Source: Pseudomonadota bacterium (GTDB taxonomy: Bacteria > Pseudomonadota > Gammaproteobacteria > Burkholderiales > Chitinibacteraceae). Taken from it: a stretch of DNA of 56,765 nt. Each line of letters starts with the position of its first letter. The first letter of the stretch is position 1. The stretch lies in the NCBI GenBank assembly GCA_026399755.1, contig JAPLQI010000117.1:1-56765 (forward strand). The letters are read 5' to 3'. A program made the translations under genes and the position numbers. The notes below the pieces were generated by a model. That model had not been told where the DNA came from, searched no databases, and worked only from the letters and a program-made list of their open reading frames with translations. Shown here one piece after another: positions 1-6,752 of this stretch.

Positions 1-2
1 AA

Positions 3-116
3 CTGGCACTGAATGAGCTATGCAAAGCAGTGATTTACTTCGACCCTCATGCAAAAAAAGATCGCCCCAAACACCCTAAGCCGCATGATTTTACAGCCTA
101 TAAATCAGGGGTTTGA
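3..116 (+). CDS. C-terminal fragment of an unidentified protein (5' cut by window edge)
   Basis: An open frame enters from the left edge and ends at TGA 114-116. It encodes about 37 residues ending in HDFTAYKSGV. The visible tail is hydrophilic and rich in Lys, His and Pro (YFDPHAKKDRPKHPK). I do not recognise the family. No start is visible, and the frame could be a chance open stretch, although it is open up to the edge. A REP-like element begins 12 bases after the stop. Confidence 0.4.
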   Translation: MALNELCKAVIYFDPHAKKDRPKHPKPHDFTAYKSGV

Positions 117-128
117 GCTTAAGTTGAT

Positions 129-201
129 AGGATTGGGGTGCAACCTGCCGAGAGCTTTGCTATGAAATACGAAAACGGCGGGTTGCACCCGCCCTACGGT
201 A
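129..201. repeat. REP/MITE-like inverted-repeat element, copy 1
   Basis: The right arm at 177-197 (GGCGGGTTGCACCCGCCCTAC) is itself nearly palindromic and is an imperfect inverted repeat of the left arm at 129-149. The central spacer contains TATGAAAT. The same right arm recurs exactly at 6280-6300, and a variant lies at 11434-11454. The size, arm structure and intergenic position resemble REP/BIME elements or small non-autonomous mobile elements. Confidence 0.75.
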
Positions 202-321
202 ATTCAATATTTATTATTGTGCAAGAACGCAATGGCATCTATAAGTCAATAAGATTGGGATTAATTGCCCACCCCTATTCCCGTATGCAAGCAAAGAGGG
301 CGTAAATAGCTGGTCGCATTA

Positions 322-888
322 CTAAGCAATTTTCGCAGCGTAATAGCATTTAGCGCACATGGCTAAATACCTAGAATTGCCGCCAATTAAAATTTGTGTC
401 CCAGATGTTTCTCTAAAGCCTTGCTCATTAATACGCGCATTCATGGTGGCTTTTTTGCCGCAGAGGCAAATTGTTTTCATTTCTTCTAAATCATCGGCTA
501 ATGCCAATAAATAGGCAGAACCTGGAAAAGGCATACCTAAAAAGTCTGCACGTAGGCCGTAGCAAATAACGGGAAGATTTTTTTGGTGCGCCAGAATATG
601 CAATTGCTGCACTTGTTCGGGACTGAGGAATTGCGCTTCATCAATTAAAATACATGCGACTTTTCTATGGCTAAATAATTGACTGAAATCGGTGGCGGCG
701 CTAAATATTTCAGCTTGTCGAGTCACCCCAAGGCGGGACGCCACCGTGCCGACACTATGTCTATCGTCGATAGCTGCGGTAAAAAGCGCGATTTGCATAT
801 CGCGTTCTTCGTAGTTATGAGCAACCTGCAGCATGGCCGTGGATTTACCTGCATTCATTGCAGAGTAGCGAAAATAGAGTTTGGCCAT
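322..888 (-). CDS. tdk: Thymidine kinase
   Basis: Salvage enzyme that phosphorylates thymidine to dTMP with ATP in the cytoplasm. The 188-residue protein has the type II thymidine kinase P-loop SAMNAGKS (Lys15), which matches the enterobacterial variant. Walker B and the catalytic Glu are in IDEAQF (Glu84). A zinc-ribbon pair is formed by CLCG near 142 and CAKC near 177. The thymidine-binding lasso GGNSRYLAMC is near the C-terminus. Length is slightly short of the E. coli enzyme (about 205). It lies downstream of recQ on the same strand with a 78-base gap, and the ribosome binding site is weak. Identification is firm. Confidence 0.96.
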   Translation of the reverse strand: MAKLYFRYSAMNAGKSTAMLQVAHNYEERDMQIALFTAAIDDRHSVGTVASRLGVTRQAEIFSAATDFSQLFSHRKVACILIDEAQFLSPEQVQQLHILAHQKNLPVICYGLRADFLGMPFPGSAYLLALADDLEEMKTICLCGKKATMNARINEQGFRETSGTQILIGGNSRYLAMCAKCYYAAKIA

Positions 889-966
889 GGCATCGTCTCG
901 TCAAAAAACGACGCATTCTACGCCGTAAAGCGAGGGCTTGCGAGCGGGTTTATGTGCACAATCTCT

Positions 967-2901
967 TTAAACCGTCGCTGCCATAAATGCCGCTCTGACG
1001 TCAGGAAAAGGATAATCCGCTAGTTTGCCAAAATAGGCCATTTTGCTAGCGCGGTATTTGGTGAGTAGCGGCAGGGTGATGCCGCATAGAAAACAGCTCA
1101 GTAAATGGGGGCTAAGGGGCTTGCCTGCTTTGATAAGTAGATCGGCACACATCGCCTCTAGGTCTAAGTCATCAACAGGCACAAGCGCGGGCGGGGCGGG
1201 AAGCGTGGCCGGTTTGCCGTGGCAAACATTGCAATGGCCGCAGGCTATGGGCGCTTCTTCGTCGCCAAAATAAGTGGCGAGCGTGTGGCTTAGGCATTGC
1301 TTGCTTTCAAAAAGTGCCAGCATTTGTGCAAGGCGGCCAATTTCTTTTTGTTCCTTGTCACTAAATTGACGATAGAGCTGTGCGGATAATGCCTCGATAT
1401 CAATCGGCGCTAATACTTGATAAACATCGGTCATTTGCTTGGTTTCTAGGCGCAAATGGCCGCTTTCATCAAGATATTCTAAGGCGGCAACGGCACGTTG
1501 GCGTTGATCGGGGAATTCGCCGAGGAAAGAATCAAAATCAAAGCTATACCATGTGCGGGCAAGTTTGGAATGCTTAAGCAAGGATGTAATAAATTCGCGG
1601 CGCTCTTCTTTGAAATGACCTAATAAATCGGCTTCGCTCATTTGCAATACAAAGCGGTATTCACTGTAATAGCTATACAGGGGCTGAATGATGCCCTGCA
1701 TATTTAAATAAACCAATAGCGTTTTTAATGGCAATTGGCGAATATTACTTTGCGAAGATAAATCATACAGCGTCATTTCCCATTGGCCGTTTTCTGTATG
1801 GGCAGCAATGTTTTGTAATACTTTGGCAATGGACGCTTGCTCTGGCGTATCGCCATACACAAAATTTTGCAGCAGATTCAGGCCATCTTGGCTGCCCAAT
1901 AAAGTACAGAGTGATTTTTCGCCATCACGGCCAGCTCGGCCAATTTCTTGGCTATAGTTTTCGACTGATTTAGGCAAGTCATAGTGAATCACTTGGCGGA
2001 TATCGCTTTTATCGATGCCCATGCCAAACGCAATTGTCGCCACAATCACTTGCGATTTGCCGAGCATAAAATCGTCTTGAATTTGCTGGCGCACCACATT
2101 ATCCAGCCCCGCATGGTAGGCGGTGGCATGTATACCCTTGCCCTGCAACATGGTAGCAACCACTTCGGCGGTGTTTTGCTGGGTGACATACACCACACAG
2201 GGCGCATTCGGCGTTTTGCCGAGCAGGTGGATGAGGGTGGCGTCTTTATGGTCGCTTTCTGTAGGGCGAATATGCAGATGCAAATTGGAGCGATAAAAGC
2301 CAGTGACGGTAATGTGATCGTCCTGAATCGCAAATTTTGCTGCCATATCTTTAATAACAGCGGGGGTGGCCGTTGCCGTCAGCAATAGCGCCTGCGGAAT
2401 TTTTAATTCACGCTTGTAATCGGGTAGTTTTAGGTAATCGGGGCGAAAGTTGTGGCCCCATTCGGAAATACAGTGCGCCTCGTCAACCACCAAGAGTGAT
2501 ACGGGAATTTGCGCAATAAAGCGCCGGAATCGCTCGTTTTTTAAGCGCTCTACCGACACCATTAAAATCTTGAGCTTGCCTTCCTGCGCATCTTTCATGA
2601 CCTGCTGTGTTTCTTCGCGGCTTTGGCTGGAATCAATGGCGGCTGAAGCAATGCCCTTGCTCTTTAAAAAAGCCAGCTGATCGCGGATCAAAGCCAAAAG
2701 CGGGGAAATTACCAGCGTAAGATGCGGCATTTGTAAGGCTGCAAGCTGATAACAGAGCGATTTGCCCGAGCCAGTCGGAAAAATAGCCATCGCCGAATGC
2801 CCGTCCACTAGTGCTTCAACGACCTCACGCTGACCATTACGAAATTGGCTAAAGCCGAAATAATGTTGAAGTTGTTCAGAAAGCGGTACGGCGTTAAGCA
2901 T
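967..2901 (-). CDS. recQ: RecQ-family ATP-dependent DNA helicase
   Basis: 3'-5' DNA helicase of recombination and replication repair. The 644-residue protein has all SF2 RecQ landmarks: Walker A TGSGKS (Lys47), DEAH at 140-143, the aromatic-rich loop SEWGHNFRPDY, motif V IAFGMGIDKSD, and motif VI QEIGRAGRDG. A four-cysteine zinc site follows around 540-563 (CLSHTL... CGHCNVC). The C-terminus after the zinc site carries no HRDC domain that I can recognise, so the architecture is simpler than E. coli RecQ even though the protein is longer. It is upstream of tdk on the same strand. Some such genes are labelled only RecQ family, so orthology to the housekeeping recQ is likely but not proven. Confidence 0.92.
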   Translation of the reverse strand: MLNAVPLSEQLQHYFGFSQFRNGQREVVEALVDGHSAMAIFPTGSGKSLCYQLAALQMPHLTLVISPLLALIRDQLAFLKSKGIASAAIDSSQSREETQQVMKDAQEGKLKILMVSVERLKNERFRRFIAQIPVSLLVVDEAHCISEWGHNFRPDYLKLPDYKRELKIPQALLLTATATPAVIKDMAAKFAIQDDHITVTGFYRSNLHLHIRPTESDHKDATLIHLLGKTPNAPCVVYVTQQNTAEVVATMLQGKGIHATAYHAGLDNVVRQQIQDDFMLGKSQVIVATIAFGMGIDKSDIRQVIHYDLPKSVENYSQEIGRAGRDGEKSLCTLLGSQDGLNLLQNFVYGDTPEQASIAKVLQNIAAHTENGQWEMTLYDLSSQSNIRQLPLKTLLVYLNMQGIIQPLYSYYSEYRFVLQMSEADLLGHFKEERREFITSLLKHSKLARTWYSFDFDSFLGEFPDQRQRAVAALEYLDESGHLRLETKQMTDVYQVLAPIDIEALSAQLYRQFSDKEQKEIGRLAQMLALFESKQCLSHTLATYFGDEEAPIACGHCNVCHGKPATLPAPPALVPVDDLDLEAMCADLLIKAGKPLSPHLLSCFLCGITLPLLTKYRASKMAYFGKLADYPFPDVRAAFMAATV

Positions 2902-3006
2902 AAGACTTTGATTCCAGAGTGCAAAGATAACGAGCTAAAACAATAAGCGTAATGGGGGCGAATATTAACAGAGTTGTAAGATTTTTGCCGAGTTATCGAT
3001 GGGCAT

Positions 3007-3318
3007 TTAAACGCCAAGGCCAAATAGAAAACCTGTAATGATGAAGACTAGTGCGGTGTAATTTATTCCAAGCCTCAATTTGGGTGAGCCCAGCGCGGTA
3101 TTCTCAGTTTGATTGGCGGCTACACTTAAGGGGCCAAAAAATAGGCTTTTTTTGAATAAAATAGGTTGCATAAAATAAAAGAGCGCAAAGAGCAAAAAGC
3201 CTATCCCAAGAAGGACGTGCTCCATGCTGTGACCGTTGATGCCTTGGCTGAGTCGATAAACGCCAAGAGTGCCGGGGAGGGACAAGCAGATAAGTCTTGC
3301 TGGTAGATGAGAATACAT
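3007..3318 (-). CDS. Small hypothetical membrane protein
   Basis: Encodes 103 residues with two or three hydrophobic stretches: a middle segment around 33-53 (LLGIGFLLFALFYFMQPILF) and a C-terminal one around 85-103 (YTALVFIITGFLFGLGV). It lies between recQ and the YidC-like gene, on the same strand. I do not recognise a family. The frame is consistent with an inner-membrane protein, and its neighbour is a membrane insertase paralog. The ribosome binding site is weak, so the start is uncertain. Confidence 0.6.
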   Translation of the reverse strand: MYSHLPARLICLSLPGTLGVYRLSQGINGHSMEHVLLGIGFLLFALFYFMQPILFKKSLFFGPLSVAANQTENTALGSPKLRLGINYTALVFIITGFLFGLGV

Positions 3319-3402
3319 TGCTAGTCGCTTTTTATTTAATTCTTAACCAAGTAAGAAATGGGTGAGGAGGGCTGATTTATTTAATTGTTAATGGCGGTTT
3401 AT

Positions 3403-4059
3403 TTAAATAGGCAACACGCGCTGCTCTGCACGCTTGATCATGCCTCTAAGCAAAAGCGCCTGAACAATCGTCGCTGCATTTGAGCTGGCCCAATAAACGC
3501 CGATCGCGGCGGGCAGGGTGCTGAGGGCGATGATAGAGATGATCACGGGGATCATCAGTATCAGCATGCTGCTGGTGTCGCTCGTTGCGCCGGGCATGAG
3601 GATCAAGCCCAAAAACATCAGTACGCCCACCAAGATATTTAAAACAAAATTAGGCTTGGCCAAGCTGGTGAGCCATAGAAATTTTGATGTAAAGCTCATG
3701 CCGCTTAAAGCATGGAAAAATCCCATGCCAAACACTGAGCGTGAAACTAGGTTGACTAGCATGGATTTTGTCAAAAATGAAATGCCATGCTCACGATATA
3801 GCGCCATGGTTTGTTTAATAAGTTCGGCAGGGTTGCTCTTGTGCTGCTCGCTAAGTTTGGCCTGCATGGATTTGAGTTCAGCCATGGCTAGCTTGTTTTT
3901 ATGCATTTGATACGCTGCGGCAAGCGATATTGGCATCATGGCGGCGCGTACGCAGAGCGTCAGCAGCATAATGGAGAGCGCTTCAGAAATACCCAGATGG
4001 GATGTCAGCATGCTGATGCTTACTGTAAATACATTCGTCCATAGGGCCCAAAGGTCCAT
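3403..4059 (-). CDS. Short YidC/Oxa1-family membrane insertase paralog
   Basis: A 218-residue polytopic protein with the core YidC/Oxa1 layout. A hydrophobic helix with an embedded Arg38 (LLTLCVRAAMMPIS) is followed by a basic, Lys-rich cytoplasmic hairpin (about 52-75, ending KLSEQHK). Further membrane segments lie near 112-130, 138-152 and 163-188. Arg in the first core helix is the hallmark of the hydrophilic groove used to insert proteins. It lacks the large periplasmic P1 domain of the usual Gram-negative YidC (about 550 residues), so it is a second, minimal paralog rather than the housekeeping gene. An SD-like GGAG lies 6 bases before the ATG. Clients are unknown. Confidence 0.8.
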   Translation of the reverse strand: MDLWALWTNVFTVSISMLTSHLGISEALSIMLLTLCVRAAMMPISLAAAYQMHKNKLAMAELKSMQAKLSEQHKSNPAELIKQTMALYREHGISFLTKSMLVNLVSRSVFGMGFFHALSGMSFTSKFLWLTSLAKPNFVLNILVGVLMFLGLILMPGATSDTSSMLILMIPVIISIIALSTLPAAIGVYWASSNAATIVQALLLRGMIKRAEQRVLPI

Positions 4060-4088
4060 TTGTTTCTCCGTGGTTTATATTGCGCAGT

Positions 4089-4727
4089 TTATGTGCTGCT
4101 GCGGCTATATAGGGCGAGCTTGATTCCAAAGGAAATAAAAACCGCCCCAATGGCTTTATCCAGCCAGCCTGCAAAAGTACGGCTGATTTGGATGCGATGG
4201 CTAATCTTTGCCGATGAGATGGCTAAAAAATGGCACCAAAGCATGCCGTTAGCATTGAATATGCAGCCAAGTAAGATAAATGCAAGAGCCTTGGAAGGAG
4301 AATCATTGGAAATAAATTGCGGCACAAAGGCAAGGAAAAAGACGGCGACTTTGGGGTTGAGTAAATTGCAGAAAAAACCTTGCAAAAAAATCGCTTTGTA
4401 AGCGAGTTCTTTTACTGGTTTGTTGAAGACGGGAGTCGCTGCTTGGCTAAATACCAACTTGCAGCCCATATAGAGTAAATAGGCCGCACCGATATATTTA
4501 ACAACCGTAAACGCCATCGCTGAGGTGGCTAGAATGGTTGATAAGCCTAAAGCCGCAGCAAAAATATGTACCAAAGTGCCCGTGCCAATACCCAGCGCGG
4601 CTGCCGAGCCTGAGCGCCAGCCTTGCGCTGCGCTACGGGAAACAATTAATAAAGAATCTGGGCCAGGTGCCATATTGAGTAAGAGGCCAGAAATAATAAA
4701 CAAGCTAAGGTCATGAATTCCCAACAT
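4089..4727 (-). CDS. LysE/RhtB-family amino acid exporter
   Basis: A 212-residue inner-membrane exporter of the LysE/RhtB superfamily, which exports amino acids or related metabolites. The N-terminus has the family signature MAPGPDSLLIVSRSAAQGW, with about six hydrophobic segments along the chain, including PVKELAYKAIFLQGFFCNLLNPK before the second half. I chose ATG 4727 rather than the upstream in-frame starts because AGGATGGA lies just ahead of it and the length then matches the family (205-215). Another ATG is three codons upstream. The substrate cannot be read from the sequence. It is divergent from tcdA. Confidence 0.9.
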   Translation of the reverse strand: MLGIHDLSLFIISGLLLNMAPGPDSLLIVSRSAAQGWRSGSAAALGIGTGTLVHIFAAALGLSTILATSAMAFTVVKYIGAAYLLYMGCKLVFSQAATPVFNKPVKELAYKAIFLQGFFCNLLNPKVAVFFLAFVPQFISNDSPSKALAFILLGCIFNANGMLWCHFLAISSAKISHRIQISRTFAGWLDKAIGAVFISFGIKLALYSRSST

Positions 4728-4804
4728 AACTTCCATCCTAATTCTTAATGCATTGTAAGGGGCGCATTTTAGCAGTCTTCGTTTGTTGCCGCGACTAAGT
4801 ATAA

Positions 4805-4822
4805 AAGCCCCTGAGGGGCTCT
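4805..4822. terminator. Terminator-like hairpin between divergent genes
   Basis: AGCCCC-TGA-GGGGCT forms a 6-bp GC-rich stem with a 3-base loop. A short A run precedes it, so the leftward strand reads stem then TTTTAT. It lies between the divergent starts of the LysE-type gene and tcdA, where no convergent transcript is expected. It could be an attenuator in the leader of the LysE-type gene. Confidence 0.5.
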
Positions 4823-4920
4823 TACGCATGAGCGCATCAAAAGAAGTTTTATATAAGAAGCACAATATTTAGTGGTGCGTGCTGGGGTAAAATGCTGGCT
4901 GTTTTGTAAAAGGCTGAATT

Positions 4921-5718
4921 TTGGATACTTCTTTTGAACGTCGTTTTGGTGGGATTGCCCGTTTGTATGGATTACCCGCATTGGAGCGTTTTCGGCAAGC
5001 TCATGTCTGCGTGGTTGGCGTAGGTGGGGTGGGGTCTTGGGCTGCCGAGGCCTTGGCACGCTCGGGCATTGGCCGCATCACGCTGATTGATTTAGATGAT
5101 ATCTGCGTATCAAACACCAATCGCCAATTGCCTGCGCTGGAAGGCAATTATGGACGAATGAAAGTGGCTGCATTGGCGGAGCGAATTGCCCAAATCAACC
5201 CAGAATGTATTGTCGAGATGGTCGAAGATTTTGTCAGTGTTGATAATTTCGAAGAAACACTAGGCCGAGGCTATGACGCGATTATTGACGCGATTGATTC
5301 GGTTAAAACCAAGGCGGCGATGATTGCTTGGTGCAAACGCCGCAAAATTCGCTTGGTGACCACGGGTGGTGCGGGCGGGCAAACTGATCCTACGCAAATT
5401 GCCGTGGTTGATTTATCTAAAACGATTAATGACCCGCTGGCGTCCAAAGTGCGCTCTATCTTGCGCCGAGAATATGGATTTGCTCAGCAAGGCAAAAAGA
5501 TGGGCGTGGAATGCGTGTATTCCACCGAGCAGCTAGTCTACCCACAGCCCGATGGCAGCGTATGCGGGCAAAAGCCCGATAGTAGCGAAGCGTCGCTGGG
5601 CTTGGGTTGCGAAGGGGGCTTTGGTGCATCTGTGGCGGTGACCGGTTGCTTTGGCTTTGTGGCGGCGGCGCAGGTGTTAAAGCATTTGGCCAAACAGGTT
5701 GCTGTGGCGGCAGAGTAA
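4921..5718 (+). CDS. tcdA: tRNA threonylcarbamoyladenosine dehydratase
   Basis: E1-like ATP-dependent enzyme that cyclises t6A37 of tRNA to ct6A. The 265-residue protein opens with FERRFGGIARLYG, typical of TcdA. It has the nucleotide-binding loop GVGGVGSWAAE (33-43), then LIDLDDICVSNTNRQ with the ATP-contacting Asp, Asn and Arg residues. DAIDSVKTKAAMI follows near 103. The C-terminal part contains the conserved GSxxxVxG-like region (EGGFGASVAVTGCFGF). The start is TTG with AGG about 8 bases upstream; no ATG fits the conserved N-terminus. It stands alone on the plus strand between leftward genes. Confidence 0.95.
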   Translation: MDTSFERRFGGIARLYGLPALERFRQAHVCVVGVGGVGSWAAEALARSGIGRITLIDLDDICVSNTNRQLPALEGNYGRMKVAALAERIAQINPECIVEMVEDFVSVDNFEETLGRGYDAIIDAIDSVKTKAAMIAWCKRRKIRLVTTGGAGGQTDPTQIAVVDLSKTINDPLASKVRSILRREYGFAQQGKKMGVECVYSTEQLVYPQPDGSVCGQKPDSSEASLGLGCEGGFGASVAVTGCFGFVAAAQVLKHLAKQVAVAAE

Positions 5719-5753
5719 AGGACGGGGGGCGTGCTGCCGATGCTGCATGCTCT

Positions 5754-6200
5754 TTATAGTGAAATTTGCATCGCATTAAATCCCAGGGGTAGTTGCTGAC
5801 TACTGCTGCGGCTGATGCACCCCATCGCTCGATAAAACGAAATCGCATTCGGGGCTGCATTGAGCCAGATCGCCTGCTTTTCACTTTTTCCTTTACATTG
5901 ATCAATCGCTGCAAGCAGCAAAGCACGGCCTAAGCCTTGGCCTTGGTTTTCGGGGGCGATAAATAGGCTGCAAAGATTCCAGAATTTTTTAACCAAAATC
6001 ACGCCAACAATTTTCCCGTCTAGGGTGCACTTTAAATGGCAGCCTTGGTCTGGATTGGCATTCCACCAGTGCAAATTGTCAGTAACATTTTGGTTTAATT
6101 CCAGCTGCTCTTCGTACGAAAAATCTAATGTAGCAATCGTTTCGCTCATCAAAGATAAAAGTGCCTTGCTATCATCTGCGTGGATGGTTTCGATTTTCAT
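5754..6200 (-). CDS. GNAT-family N-acetyltransferase
   Basis: A 148-residue protein with the GNAT fold. Motif A, the acetyl-CoA pyrophosphate loop, is ENQGQGLGRALLLAAID (83-99), preceded by the strand LCSLFIAP. The motif B region NAAPNAISFYRAMGC has the usual Tyr of the catalytic half. The substrate is unknown: it could be a small molecule, an antibiotic or a protein N-terminus. It converges with tcdA (36-base gap) and has a REP-like element just upstream of its start, so it may be an accessory gene. Confidence 0.85.
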   Translation of the reverse strand: MKIETIHADDSKALLSLMSETIATLDFSYEEQLELNQNVTDNLHWWNANPDQGCHLKCTLDGKIVGVILVKKFWNLCSLFIAPENQGQGLGRALLLAAIDQCKGKSEKQAIWLNAAPNAISFYRAMGCISRSSSQQLPLGFNAMQISL

Positions 6201-6229
6201 GCTGCGCTCTTAAAAGAGTTGCATCTTTT

Positions 6230-6302
6230 GTGGGGAGGGTGAAATCTGCCAGATTTTGGCATGAAATGCTATGGAAAACGGCGGGTTGCACCCGCCCTAC
6301 GG
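6230..6302. repeat. REP/MITE-like inverted-repeat element, copy 2
   Basis: The left arm at 6230-6250 (GTGGGGAGGGTGAAATCTGCC) is an imperfect inverted repeat of the right arm at 6280-6300. The right arm is identical over 21 bases to copy 1 at 177-197. The spacer has the shared GGCATGAAAT core. It sits in the gap between the GNAT gene start and the arfB stop. Confidence 0.8.
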
Positions 6303-6344
6303 TGACCTTTTCCTTCTATAGGAATTGTGAAGATACTTATGCAT

Positions 6345-6752
6345 TCAATCACTCACCTTGCCTCGCAATGCCTTAATGCTCCCCCGCTTATTTTTGCTAT
6401 CTAGCCGCCTTGTTTGCGAGCCTTTTGTGGGGCGGGTGGCTTTGCGTGGGGCGGCGACGGTGGCGACGCTTTCGACTAATTCAAATAAGCGCAAAATGCC
6501 ATCGGCGCGATTTTGCTCTTGGCTGCGGTATTGTTGCGCCTTAATCACCACTACACCTTCTTTATTAATTCGCTGATCGCCAAGTGCCAATAGCCGCTCT
6601 TTTAGCGGCAGGGGCAGGGACGACGCGGTGATGTCAAAGCGCAAATGCACTGCGCTCGATACCTTGTTCACATTCTGCCCGCCCGATCCTTGAGCGCGGA
6701 TGGCGGTGAACTCCATCTCAGTTTCGGGGATGTTGAAGCGTATGGTTAGCAT
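6345..6752 (-). CDS. arfB: Alternative ribosome-rescue factor / peptidyl-tRNA hydrolase ArfB
   Basis: Hydrolyses peptidyl-tRNA on ribosomes stalled at mRNA ends. The 135-residue length matches E. coli ArfB/YaeJ (140). The catalytic GGQ is at 24-26 within RAQGSGGQNVNKVSSAVHL, the release-factor-like domain. The C-terminus is a basic tail (TRRLDSKNKRGSIKALRGK) of the kind that enters the empty mRNA channel. The ATG overlaps the ftsK stop by one base (TAATG), so translation is probably coupled to ftsK. Confidence 0.95.
   Translation of the reverse strand: MLTIRFNIPETEMEFTAIRAQGSGGQNVNKVSSAVHLRFDITASSLPLPLKERLLALGDQRINKEGVVVIKAQQYRSQEQNRADGILRLFELVESVATVAAPRKATRPTKGSQTRRLDSKNKRGSIKALRGKVSD

Noticed and set aside
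4060-4401. Plus-strand frame of 113 codons opposite the LysE-type gene
   Set aside because: Low-complexity basic product, antisense to a recognised transporter.
5456-5926. Minus-strand frame of 156 codons overlapping tcdA and the GNAT gene end
   Set aside because: It overlaps two well-supported genes, is Pro/Arg-rich, and has no family features.
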